Assembly (NCBI GenBank): GCA_903927415.1
Contig: CAIYMZ010000153.1
Span: forward strand, 1-27,160
Reading direction: 5' to 3'
Source: an uncultured Alphaproteobacteria bacterium
GTDB taxonomy: Bacteria; Pseudomonadota; Alphaproteobacteria; Rickettsiales; UBA1997
Length of the DNA: 27,160 nucleotides
The notes below the pieces were generated by a model. It made no database searches. It saw nothing but the letters and a program-made list of their open reading frames with translations, and was not told where the DNA came from. Position numbers and translations under genes: made by a program. Below are positions 7,570 to 15,168 of the stretch, piece after piece (the stretch's first letter is position 1; every line of letters starts with the position of its first letter).

Positions 7570-7594
7570 CTTATTTGTGGGAGCGGTGCCGATG
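7570..7594 (+). repeat. 25-bp direct duplication, second copy (start of ubiV)
   Basis: This is the partner of 7418-7442, with 22 of 25 identical bases. It supplies the ribosome binding context (GGGAG at 7579-7583) and the start codon of ubiV. Confidence 0.8.
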
Positions 7595-8512
7595 AAAAAC
7601 ATCACAATCGGCCCAATTCTTTTTTGTTGGAAGGCCAACGAAATCCTCGATTTTTACTACAAAATTTCTGACCGCGAAGAAATTTCCAGCGTCTATCTCG
7701 GCGAAATTATTTGCGAAACGCGGAAAAATTTTTTGGGAAAAAATCTCGATAAAATTTTGCAGCGACTTGCGGATTCAAAAAAAGAAATAATTTTTTCGAC
7801 GCCGATTTTGGTGAATGATGAAGAAAGTCTAACATTGCTGAGTGAAACAGTGGCGCAGGCTGGCGATGAATTTGCTCTAGAAATAAATGATCTTTCCGCA
7901 CTTGCTTTGCTCACAGAAAAACCGCGCAAAAATAAATTAATCGCGGGGCCGTTTCTGAATATTTACAGCGAGGACACCTTAAAATTTTTCCAAGAAAAAA
8001 ATTTCAACCGCGTTTGTTTGCCATTTGAATTGCCAAAAAAATCAATCTTCGCCCTCGCCGAAAAAAATTTGATGGAGATCGAAATTATGATTTTCGGTCG
8101 CGTGCCCTTGGCGATTTCTGCGCGCTGTTTTCACGCCAAACTTCACAATCTTCCACGCGACGAATGCAAGTTGGTTTGCCTAAATGATCCAAACGGCCTC
8201 TCAGTACAAAGCCTTGATGGGCAAGGATTCTTAGCGATTAACGGCACACAAACTTTGTCGCACAGCTACAATAATTTGATCAAAAATATTCCAGAAATGT
8301 CACGGCAGGGCGTAAAATATTTTCGCATTTCCCCGCATAATTCGGTGAATCTCGATCAGCTTTTTGATGCGGTAAAAAATTTTTCTGCCCAAGGTTTTGC
8401 GGGAGAATTAGCAGGAAATTTCGCGAGTGAAGATATAAAATTTTCGAACGGATTTTATTTTGAAACTGATGGGTGTGAGCTTGTTGAAATTAAAGGTGAA
8501 ACGGAGTTGTGA
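7592..8512 (+). CDS. ubiV: UbiV, [4Fe-4S] partner of UbiU (U32 family)
   Basis: UbiV is the second U32-family subunit of the anaerobic ubiquinone hydroxylase. The start ATG 7592 gives the expected N-terminus (KNITIGPILFCWKANEILDFYY). An in-frame GTG at 7577 would only add residues encoded by duplicated DNA. Cysteines at 41, 179, 192 and 196 match in spacing the four ligands I recall for E. coli UbiV (C39, C180, C193, C197). The product is 306 residues, normal for the family. It is separated from ubiU by 151 bases of repeat, where direct coupling would be expected. The 3' end meets the convergent methyltransferase-like gene after 27 bases, with no clear terminator between them. Confidence 0.95.
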   Translation: MKNITIGPILFCWKANEILDFYYKISDREEISSVYLGEIICETRKNFLGKNLDKILQRLADSKKEIIFSTPILVNDEESLTLLSETVAQAGDEFALEINDLSALALLTEKPRKNKLIAGPFLNIYSEDTLKFFQEKNFNRVCLPFELPKKSIFALAEKNLMEIEIMIFGRVPLAISARCFHAKLHNLPRDECKLVCLNDPNGLSVQSLDGQGFLAINGTQTLSHSYNNLIKNIPEMSRQGVKYFRISPHNSVNLDQLFDAVKNFSAQGFAGELAGNFASEDIKFSNGFYFETDGCELVEIKGETEL

Positions 8513-8539
8513 ATTCCGCTTCTCCTCAGAGCCAGAAAG

Positions 8540-10363
8540 TTACGCAGCAACCGCTTTGCCGAGGCTAGCACCTTTTAAGATGGTGGCTTTAATGCCGCCT
8601 TCATCCCGACCCTTTGGTGCCACGCCGAGAACATCCATTGTTCCTTCGTGAGTCATTCCGAAATCTCTCACAGCAGTTTCCACAAACCCGCTCTCAGGCC
8701 CTTTATGCTCTTCTCGGTAATGTATTGCACCTTGATGCAGCGCCCCGAATTCTTGTATTCCGAACAGAAGAATGGCGACGGTTGGATGAAGTGGCGTCTT
8801 GTCGCCTGTCTTGGATTTTTTTTCAAAAATATCCGCATATCGCTCGTTGTAACTTTTCATTTTTTCGAGCAACTCCTTCGCTGCGTCATCGCGATTGTTG
8901 CATACCAAGTCGTAGAGAATGGTGGAGTCGCGGTTAAAATCTTTGATGAGATTAATTTCTTCAACTGACACTCGAGGGTGCTCACTTTTTTTTAGCTCAT
9001 CTAAATTCACGTCGAATGTGAGCTTACCTCTTTCCAGAATAATCGGAAGATGATACTTCATTAACTCCTTACAAATCGCGGCTTCACAACCTAGGGGCGC
9101 CGTCCATTCATCTGTGATCATAGCTCGATATTCCGAACATCCGATTTCATTTAGTTTGGCTAAAACTTTTGGCAGCGGCATGTGGTGAGCGGCAAAAGAA
9201 GAATACATTCCGCAAATTTGCACTCCTCTCAAATCATCTTCTAAAGAAACATCCTGCATGCATTTCTCGATGACTTTAACATTTGTAATGCCGCGTTCTT
9301 TGAGTGCTTGACGAAGTATTTTGCAAGAAGGCCCATCCGGTTCAACAGCAACGAAATCAATGTTCCGATACATTTCGGCGGTAGGAATTAAGATGGTGCC
9401 AGTGCACGGTCCAGCATCAATGACTGTTGGTCTCGTCATTCCATTTTCTACGGCAACTTGCTCGATGGCTGGAATAAATTCTTCGAGTCTCGCCATCATT
9501 TGTGCGCCGTAAGCTGGATGCAAAACCTCCACTGCGTTATATCCTGGAACGGAAATAACTGAGCTGAATGTAGGAGTTCTTCCTGGAACCGGTTCTGGCC
9601 GACCCATTGGCACTCCAGCGTTGATAGCATATTGCCAAAAATCATACATTGGCTGCACGGGAGCATCGGGAATTCCTTGTTGCATTAGAACATCTGCTGC
9701 CAAGAGCGCTTTGTAATATTCGGTTCCTTCCTTACCACTTCCAGCCATCTCCTTTAATTTTGTAAAAACTCCCGCAAGTTTTTCCTGAGTTACGCCTTCG
9801 GGGCTTAAAGCTCTTTGATTGTCTTTTACATATTTTTTCAATGACAGGCCAAGCGCTTGAAAATAAAAATTTTTTAGATTTTCCAAAGAAGGGCTTTCAT
9901 CAAAATCATTCACGGATTTTACAAACAGTGTTGGTGACTGAGGAATGCTGGTTGTGCGATGCAACCGATAAGTCATCAATACCAGTTTGGTATCATCTGC
10001 AGGATCAACAAACAAAGCTCTGCCGCGGCGACAATCTTTTTCTGAATATTCATCCGTTTGTAACAGTGCTTGTAGGTTTTTTTCAGCATCCGCTTTTGCT
10101 TCGGGAGTGGTGCAGTGGGAAATGTCAAATCTAATTGCTGTTGTTCGGAGCGCTTCAGTATCAAGCACCGTGCTTATGTGACTTATCGCTTTATTCAGCT
10201 CGTCTTTTTCTTCTTTATTTCCATCAAGTAATTTATCTAACCCTATGAGTTTTACACCAGATAGCTGGGATAGTTGCGCTTCTGGAATCCCCACCTCTAG
10301 CCTTGCTGCTTTTGGTTCTGATTCAGTGGAATGATCTGCGTCGTCTCTTAGTCTCTTGCTCAT
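8540..10363 (-). CDS. large protein with a class I methyltransferase-like domain, unknown role
   Basis: The 607-residue protein has a Rossmann-type SAM-binding pattern in its second half: TVIDAGPCTGTIL near residues 313-325 (motif I), an acidic end of strand two in FVAVEPDG near 337-344, and a later ICGMYSSFAAHHMPLP segment. The first 310 residues are not recognised. The N-terminus (MSKRLRDDADHSTESEPKAA) is basic then acidic and disordered-looking, with no signal peptide. AAGGAG 8 bases before ATG 10363 is the best ribosome binding site in the window. The gene lacks the long A/T runs of its neighbours, which suggests a different origin. It could be a secreted effector or a natural-product-type methyltransferase. 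Substrate and role are unknown. Confidence 0.85.
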   Translation of the reverse strand: MSKRLRDDADHSTESEPKAARLEVGIPEAQLSQLSGVKLIGLDKLLDGNKEEKDELNKAISHISTVLDTEALRTTAIRFDISHCTTPEAKADAEKNLQALLQTDEYSEKDCRRGRALFVDPADDTKLVLMTYRLHRTTSIPQSPTLFVKSVNDFDESPSLENLKNFYFQALGLSLKKYVKDNQRALSPEGVTQEKLAGVFTKLKEMAGSGKEGTEYYKALLAADVLMQQGIPDAPVQPMYDFWQYAINAGVPMGRPEPVPGRTPTFSSVISVPGYNAVEVLHPAYGAQMMARLEEFIPAIEQVAVENGMTRPTVIDAGPCTGTILIPTAEMYRNIDFVAVEPDGPSCKILRQALKERGITNVKVIEKCMQDVSLEDDLRGVQICGMYSSFAAHHMPLPKVLAKLNEIGCSEYRAMITDEWTAPLGCEAAICKELMKYHLPIILERGKLTFDVNLDELKKSEHPRVSVEEINLIKDFNRDSTILYDLVCNNRDDAAKELLEKMKSYNERYADIFEKKSKTGDKTPLHPTVAILLFGIQEFGALHQGAIHYREEHKGPESGFVETAVRDFGMTHEGTMDVLGVAPKGRDEGGIKATILKGASLGKAVAA

Positions 10364-10411
10364 GTTAACTACTCCTTATTCAAAAAATTTAAGTTGAACG
10401 AAATTGGTTTT

Positions 10412-11431
10412 TTATTTTCTTACAAATTTTTTTACCATCGCCATCTCCAACCTCTTCACCACATGATCAAAATCCGAAATATATTTTTTATCTCGCTCTT
10501 TGCGATATTTTTTATATTCTTGCGAAGCCTTTATTTCCGCCTCTTTAGCGCTGATTTTTCCCGCAGAGTGCAGAAGATTTTTTTCAGAAATAGTTAAAAA
10601 CTCGTCCAGCTTTTTTATCCAATCTTGCATCTTCATCAAGCGTCCGTTGTTGGCCTGCAGCTCAGCAAAATCAAGGTAAAGAGAAGTGATGAGATTGAGT
10701 TGTTTGATCTCCGATTCGGTCAAATAATTTTTAGCAATCGTGATATCGCTTGCAGTGATGTAATCATTTTTAAAACTGGTTAGACCCATTAAAGGCTTCT
10801 GGCTGTTGGCGCGGCTGGCAATAATTTCTGCGGCGGTTTTTCCGTGAACCGCGAAATGCATTTTATTTTGCACGGTGGCAAAAAATTTCTGCGTCAATTC
10901 TGCGTCGGATTTGTAATCGATGCTTGAAGCATAAATGTCGGTGACTTTTTGGTAGAACATGCGCTCGCTGCTTCTGATGTCGCGAATGCGTTGCAATAAT
11001 TCTTCGAAATAGCGCGCCTTTCCACCCGCTTGCTTCAAGCGTTCATCATCCATCGTGAAACCTTTGACGAGATATTCGCGCAATCTTTCTGTAGCCCATT
11101 TACGAAATTGGGTGCCGCGATTTGAGCGCACGCGGTAGCCAACTGCTAGAATTGCATCGAGATTGTAATGCTTGGTATCGCGAGAAACTTCCCGCACAGA
11201 CTCTTTTTGAACTATCCGGAAATTCCGGATAGTTGCACTTTCATCCAATTCCTGCTCCGAATAAATATTCGTCAAATGTTCGTTAACCGTACGCACATCT
11301 ACATCAAACAGCTCGGCAATAATTTTTTGAGTCAGCCAAACATTTTCATCTTCGATTCTGACGCGAATTTTTTTCTCATCACCGAAAGTTTGGTAAATGG
11401 AAATTTGTGGTTTCGAAGTTTCGTTTTTCAT
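10412..11431 (-). CDS. rhuM: RhuM family protein
   Basis: The 339-residue protein matches the RhuM ('virulence protein') family, named from a Salmonella pathogenicity island but widespread on genomic islands. Its biochemical role is not established. Recognisable stretches are the N-terminal DNA-binding-like WLTQKIIAELFDVDVRTVNEHL, then HYNLDAILAVGYRVRSNRGTQFRKWAT near residues 90-115, the LKQAGGKARYFEELLQRIRDIRSSE segment, and the central FFATVQNKMHFAVHGKTAAEII block. It is cytoplasmic, with no membrane segment, and ends in a lysine-rich tail. It lies downstream of modC on the same strand (65-base gap) and before the methyltransferase-like gene (48-base gap), so it may be cotranscribed with either. 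It looks like accessory cargo. Confidence 0.88.
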   Translation of the reverse strand: MKNETSKPQISIYQTFGDEKKIRVRIEDENVWLTQKIIAELFDVDVRTVNEHLTNIYSEQELDESATIRNFRIVQKESVREVSRDTKHYNLDAILAVGYRVRSNRGTQFRKWATERLREYLVKGFTMDDERLKQAGGKARYFEELLQRIRDIRSSERMFYQKVTDIYASSIDYKSDAELTQKFFATVQNKMHFAVHGKTAAEIIASRANSQKPLMGLTSFKNDYITASDITIAKNYLTESEIKQLNLITSLYLDFAELQANNGRLMKMQDWIKKLDEFLTISEKNLLHSAGKISAKEAEIKASQEYKKYRKERDKKYISDFDHVVKRLEMAMVKKFVRK

Positions 11432-11496
11432 TGGTCTGGGTTTTTGTGGTTAAAAAAAGTGGCAAAAAATACGAATTTGCTGTGGCTGAATCAATT

Positions 11497-12165
11497 TTAT
11501 TTTTCAGAAATTTTTCCATTTTCCAAAAAAATAAACTCCTCAATAAATCCCTCGGCCAAATATTTCGTCTCCTCCTTGGAATGGCTCACATAAAGGATCG
11601 GCAGTGCCAGTTGCTGATGAAGATTTTTGATGCAGTCGAGGATTTCTTTTTTGCTGTCGTCGTCTAAAGCAGACACCGGTTCGTCCATCAATAAAATTTC
11701 GGGAGAGGTTAAAAGGCTGCGACCGATGGCGATTTTTTGGGTTTCCCCGCCGGATAAATTACCGGATAATTTGTCGGTTTTGCGCGACAGCAGATTTTCT
11801 ATTTTCAGCGCCGCGATGATTTTTTGCGGATCAATTCTTTGTTGATTTTTTTCGATGCGCTTGAAGCCAAAAAATAAATTTTCTTCGACGCTAAGATGCG
11901 GAAACAAACTATTTTTTTGTGAGACGTAGCCGATTTTTCGCAAGTGAGTGGGGAGGAAAATATTTTTTGTGGAATCTTGCCACACCTCGCCATTGACCGT
12001 CAGATGTGCTTTCTCGGCTTGTTCAAGTCCGGCGATGCAGCGCAGCAAAGTTGTTTTTCCGCTGCCTGACTGTCCGTAAATAATTGTGATTTGTGGTGCC
12101 GGAATTTTGAAATTTACATCCAAAATAAAAGTTTCTTTCTGCAAAAAAAATTGAGCGCTGATCAT
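11497..12165 (-). CDS. modC: molybdate ABC transporter ATPase ModC, lacking the TOBE domain
   Basis: ModC is the ATPase of the ModABC molybdate importer. ATG 12165 overlaps the modB stop (ATGA), fixing the start. Longer readings in this frame run backwards through modB and are not real. The nucleotide-binding domain is complete: Walker A at residues 31-38 (GQSGSGKT), the Q-loop region YVSQKNSLFP, signature NLSGGETQK, Walker B ILLMDEPVSALD, and the H-loop VSHSKEE. At 222 residues it ends right after the ABC domain. Typical ModC is about 350 residues and carries a C-terminal molybdate-binding TOBE/Mop domain. Feedback inhibition by molybdate bound to that domain is therefore presumably absent. 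Confidence 0.92.
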   Translation of the reverse strand: MISAQFFLQKETFILDVNFKIPAPQITIIYGQSGSGKTTLLRCIAGLEQAEKAHLTVNGEVWQDSTKNIFLPTHLRKIGYVSQKNSLFPHLSVEENLFFGFKRIEKNQQRIDPQKIIAALKIENLLSRKTDKLSGNLSGGETQKIAIGRSLLTSPEILLMDEPVSALDDDSKKEILDCIKNLHQQLALPILYVSHSKEETKYLAEGFIEEFIFLENGKISEK

Positions 12166-12818
12166 ACTTTTTTCCCGCCGTAAAAAAATAAAATCGCCAA
12201 AGCTGAAAAAGAAAAAATTAGCAGCACTAAAGACAGGAAATGCGCCTCGCCATATTTCATGGTTTCGACGTAGTCGTAAATGGCGATGGAGATAGTTTGA
12301 GTTTTCCCAGGGATGTTGCCGCCCATCATCAGCACTACTCCGAACTCGCCTAACGTGTGGGTGAAGCCGAGCAAAGTGGCAGAAATAAATCCGCCTTTTG
12401 CTAGCGGAAAAACTACCGAGAGAAAACGATCGCGCTTTGATGCGCGCAGTGTGGCAGCGATTTCGAGCCAATGTTTTTCGATCGATTCAAAACTATTTTG
12501 GATTGGTTTGACGACGAAAGGTAAAGAATAAATCACCGAGCCGATGACGAGGCCAGTGAAGCTGAAGCTTAGAGACTGACCGGTTAGCGAGTGCCAGAAT
12601 TTTCCGATCGCGCTTGAAGGTGAAAGTAAAATCAGCAAATAAAATCCGATAATTGTTGGTGGCAAAACTAGTGGCAGCATGATGACGGCCTCGATCAAAG
12701 ATTTTATTTTGCCGCGGCTTTGGGAGAGAAACCAAGCCAGCGGCGTGCCGAGGACGAGGAGGATTGTGGTGGTGATGAAGGCGAGGGAGAGGGAAAGGGG
12801 GATTGGGGTTAGAGGCAT
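12162..12818 (-). CDS. modB: molybdate ABC transporter permease ModB
   Basis: ModB is the inner-membrane channel of the molybdate importer. The 218-residue protein has about five hydrophobic spans and the ABC-permease EAA-type loop (EIAATLRASKRDRFLSVVFPLAKGGFISATLLGF) that docks on ModC, followed by THTLGEFGVVLMMGGNIPGKTQT, which is typical of ModB. It is coupled to modC by an ATGA overlap. Unusually, it is separated from modA by a cloverleaf repeat. No strong ribosome binding site is seen at ATG 12818. Length is normal for the family. Confidence 0.95.
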   Translation of the reverse strand: MPLTPIPLSLSLAFITTTILLVLGTPLAWFLSQSRGKIKSLIEAVIMLPLVLPPTIIGFYLLILLSPSSAIGKFWHSLTGQSLSFSFTGLVIGSVIYSLPFVVKPIQNSFESIEKHWLEIAATLRASKRDRFLSVVFPLAKGGFISATLLGFTHTLGEFGVVLMMGGNIPGKTQTISIAIYDYVETMKYGEAHFLSLVLLIFSFSALAILFFYGGKKV

Positions 12819-12846
12819 TTTGGATTTTTAAAATTTTTATTCTTCT

Positions 12847-12939
12847 CGTCATCCTTGGCCGGAACGGCCGAGGATCTCATGTGCTGAAATTCCGAACTCA
12901 AACCCCTGAGATCCTCGGTGCTGCGCACCAAGGATGACG
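12847..12939. repeat. cloverleaf repeat, copy B
   Basis: This 93-base element has the outer stem CGTCATCCTTGG with CCAAGGATGACG, hairpins GGCCG/CGGCC and GGTGC/GCACC, and the central GAGGATCTC/GAGATCCTC stem, the last with one altered base (TGAGATCCTC). It fills the gap between modA and modB. An 11-base A/T-rich sequence (TTTTTATTSTT, 10 of 11 identical) occurs on both sides, at 12834-12844 and 12941-12951. Confidence 0.9.
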
Positions 12940-12943
12940 GTTT

Positions 12944-13720
12944 TTATTGTTGCAACCGATACCCAGATTTTTGAATCAGCTTCACAACTTTTTTCTCCGC
13001 AAAAAAATCCAAAAATTCCTTCGCCGAAGCGCTGTTTTCATTTTTTACAATCACAACTTTTTGTGCAATCGGTTGATAAAATTTTTGCGGAATAATCCAA
13101 ATTTCATTTTCCAAATTTAGATTATTTTTTTTCTGCCAAGCTAAAATTTGTGACATTGCGACAAAGCCGACATCTACGCTGTGACTGGCTGTAAGACTCA
13201 TCGCCTCGCCGATATTTTGGGCGTAAATTAATTTATTTTTTAGCTGATCCAACAATTTTAATTTTTCCAAAACTTGCTGCGCCGCCATTCCGTAGGGCGC
13301 AACTTCGGGTTTGGCGATGACGAGATGTTGGAAATTTCCGCGCTGCAAAATTTCCGCCCCGTTATTTTTTATTTTATTTTTTATTTTTTGATTCGGCATC
13401 CATAAAACTAAAATGCCCTCGGCATAGACGTAGCTTCCTTCTGCAAGAGCAAGATTTTTTTCGATTAAGCGGTCAGCATGCAAAATATCGGCGGAGAAAA
13501 AAATATCGAAGGGCGCGCCATTTTCGATTTGGTGGTAAATGTTGGTGGTCGAACCTTGCGTAATCGTGATTTTGGATTGCGGATGCGATTGCTGGTAAAG
13601 AGTAATAATTTCATGCAACGTGTCGGCGAAGTTAGAGGCGGTTGCGATGGTGAGGTTTTGCGCCTGAGCAATATTGGCGAAAAAAAAGATGCTTAAAATT
13701 AGCGAGATTGTTTTTTTCAT
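12944..13720 (-). CDS. modA: molybdate ABC transporter substrate-binding protein ModA
   Basis: ModA is the periplasmic molybdate receptor. From ATG 13720 the 258-residue product begins with a classical signal peptide (MKKTISLILSIFFFANIAQA, cleavage likely after AQA). The mature start LTIATASNFADTL and the ITQGSTTNIYHQIENGAPFDIFFSADI block are the anion-binding signatures of the family. The middle has VIAKPEVAPYGMAAQQVLEKL, and a later GEAMSLTASHSVDVGFVAMSQI closes the site. A start at TTG 13747 would add residues before the signal peptide and overlap the porin, so I reject it. The gene follows the porin by 11 bases, so the two are cotranscribed. Confidence 0.94.
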   Translation of the reverse strand: MKKTISLILSIFFFANIAQAQNLTIATASNFADTLHEIITLYQQSHPQSKITITQGSTTNIYHQIENGAPFDIFFSADILHADRLIEKNLALAEGSYVYAEGILVLWMPNQKIKNKIKNNGAEILQRGNFQHLVIAKPEVAPYGMAAQQVLEKLKLLDQLKNKLIYAQNIGEAMSLTASHSVDVGFVAMSQILAWQKKNNLNLENEIWIIPQKFYQPIAQKVVIVKNENSASAKEFLDFFAEKKVVKLIQKSGYRLQQ

Positions 13721-13731
13721 TCGTAAAAAAT

Positions 13732-15168
13732 TTAAAACAAACTCCAAACCAGCTCGAGGTAAAAAAAGTTTGAAGAATTATTTCTGCTGGTAGCGCGAGT
13801 AAATTTGCCGGGTTTGAAAGTGGCGTAGCCGAGGGTTCCGTCTAAATTCGATTTTAAATTGTAGCGGATTCTGGCGTCGAATTCTTGGCCGATAAAATTT
13901 CCACTTGATCCTGAGCTGTCGCACAAATTTGCTTTGTTCCAACGATCGGAACTGCTGGCGAGCCAGTAAAGGCCGTATCCGGTGTCGATGTGTAATTTTT
14001 TGTTTGGTTCTAATTCTAACCGAGTTTTCGCGGCGCTAATATTTTCCCACTGAAAATAATCATTGCTTGACCAAGGGCGAGAGAATCCAAAAAGTTTTTC
14101 GAAGCGCTGATCTTTGCTGTCTGTTGGATTTTTATCGCCGCTAGCGTAACCGTAATTGCCGCTCAGGCGTGGCTTCCACGGCTGTTTGAAACTGTAGCCA
14201 ATTTCCGCAACGGAGGCGAAAGCACGTTGTTTTTGACTGGCATTTTCGCCGAATTGGGAGACGGCGATGAAGTCGAAATCAAAACCACTTTCGCCGAAAA
14301 CGCCGTAGCTGCGCAGCCCGACCGAGTGAATTTTTCTTTTGCTTAGCGTCGCGGTTTTGTTTTGGTCGAGTCGAAAATAAAAAGGCTGAATAGTTGCGAT
14401 GCTTGACCAGCGCCGCCAATTTCCAACTGCACCGTAAAACCATTGGTCATTGTTGCGGTGATCAGTCTTGTAGAGCTGTCTTGTGAGCGGCTGGAGAGCG
14501 AAAGTGTCGAGCTGCCAATTATTTTTTTCCTGACCAAAAATTGCACGAAATCCTTGAAAATTATTGGTGGTGTTGCGCCATTCATTGCGCGAAACCAATC
14601 TTTTATCGAGCAGTTCGAAGGCCATGCGACCAGCGCGGAGACTGATTGGGCGCTGATCGCCTAAAGCATTTTTAAAATGCAATTCGCCGTAGGATTGGAT
14701 GAAATCGAGTTCGTTAACTTCGCTGTCGGTCTTGGCAAATTTGCTGTGAAATTTTCGCGAGTCTTGCAATTCCAAAGTAAAACGAAAGGGATCCAAAATT
14801 TTTTTTACTCCGAGATAGGCTCTGGCGCGTGATAGAATCGGTGTATCTGTGCTGTCGATTGATCTGTTAAAATCATTGTCACGCTCTTCAAAGCGCATCC
14901 GATATTGTAAACCCGCGTCAATCCAATCGATTTTTTTTAGCGACTCGATGCCAGTTTCGCTGAGAGTTCGCGCATATTGTGGCACATCTGATTCTGGCTT
15001 GGTGCCGTAGCTTTTGGCATCGGTGTAGTAATTTTGTGCGAATGTTTCGGAGGAGAGAATGGGTAGGGTCGCCAACATAATCAATGTCATGCTGAGCCTG
15101 TCGAAGCATGATTCGAGCCACTGCCTCAGCATGACACTGAGTTTTTTATTCCTAAAACTTCGAATCAT
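13732..15168 (-). CDS. outer-membrane beta-barrel protein, alginate-export-like porin, with a repeat inside its signal region
   Basis: After its signal region the protein is a run of alternating amphipathic strands ending in a C-terminal FYLELVWSLF, with the last residue Phe, as in outer-membrane barrels. The section WIDAGLQYRMRFEERDNDF...SRARAYLGVKKI resembles the alginate-export porin family (PF13372-like), whose members are often found near nitrate respiration genes. From ATG 15168 the length is 478 residues. The signal region reads MIRSFRNKKLS, then a 17-residue stretch (VMLRQWLESCFDRLSMT) encoded by a palindromic repeat, then LIMLATLPILSSETFA. The start overlaps the end of the regulator gene by 17 bases. 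Substrate is unknown; nitrate or nitrite is plausible from context. Confidence 0.85.
   Translation of the reverse strand: MIRSFRNKKLSVMLRQWLESCFDRLSMTLIMLATLPILSSETFAQNYYTDAKSYGTKPESDVPQYARTLSETGIESLKKIDWIDAGLQYRMRFEERDNDFNRSIDSTDTPILSRARAYLGVKKILDPFRFTLELQDSRKFHSKFAKTDSEVNELDFIQSYGELHFKNALGDQRPISLRAGRMAFELLDKRLVSRNEWRNTTNNFQGFRAIFGQEKNNWQLDTFALQPLTRQLYKTDHRNNDQWFYGAVGNWRRWSSIATIQPFYFRLDQNKTATLSKRKIHSVGLRSYGVFGESGFDFDFIAVSQFGENASQKQRAFASVAEIGYSFKQPWKPRLSGNYGYASGDKNPTDSKDQRFEKLFGFSRPWSSNDYFQWENISAAKTRLELEPNKKLHIDTGYGLYWLASSSDRWNKANLCDSSGSSGNFIGQEFDARIRYNLKSNLDGTLGYATFKPGKFTRATSRNNSSNFFYLELVWSLF
15085..15136. repeat. palindromic element inside the porin coding sequence
   Basis: TGTCATGCTGAG (15085-15096) and CTCAGCATGACA (15125-15136) are a perfect 12-bp inverted pair. 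An inner TCGAA/TTCGA hairpin lies between them. The element is read in frame as part of the porin signal region, in the manner of Rickettsia palindromic elements. A 12-base sequence next to its inner edge (15073-15084) matches 15166-15177 at 10 of 12 positions. Confidence 0.88.

Noticed and set aside
8513..8539. Terminator between convergent ubiV and the methyltransferase-like gene.
   Set aside because: No stable hairpin followed by a T-run is visible in the 27 bases.
12166..12471. An open frame extends modC about 100 codons upstream.
   Set aside because: It runs through modB in another frame, its sequence is arginine/histidine-rich noise, and the ATGA overlap at 12165 gives a normal ModC start.
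12834..12951. Target duplication around cloverleaf copy B (10 of 11 bases).
   Set aside because: The sequence is A/T-rich low complexity and could match by chance; kept only as a weak hint, not as a finding.
15090..15132. Porin start at one of the ATGs inside the palindromic element.
   Set aside because: Starting there loses the positively charged residues of the signal peptide; no convincing ribosome binding site precedes the first ATG, and only AGG precedes the second.
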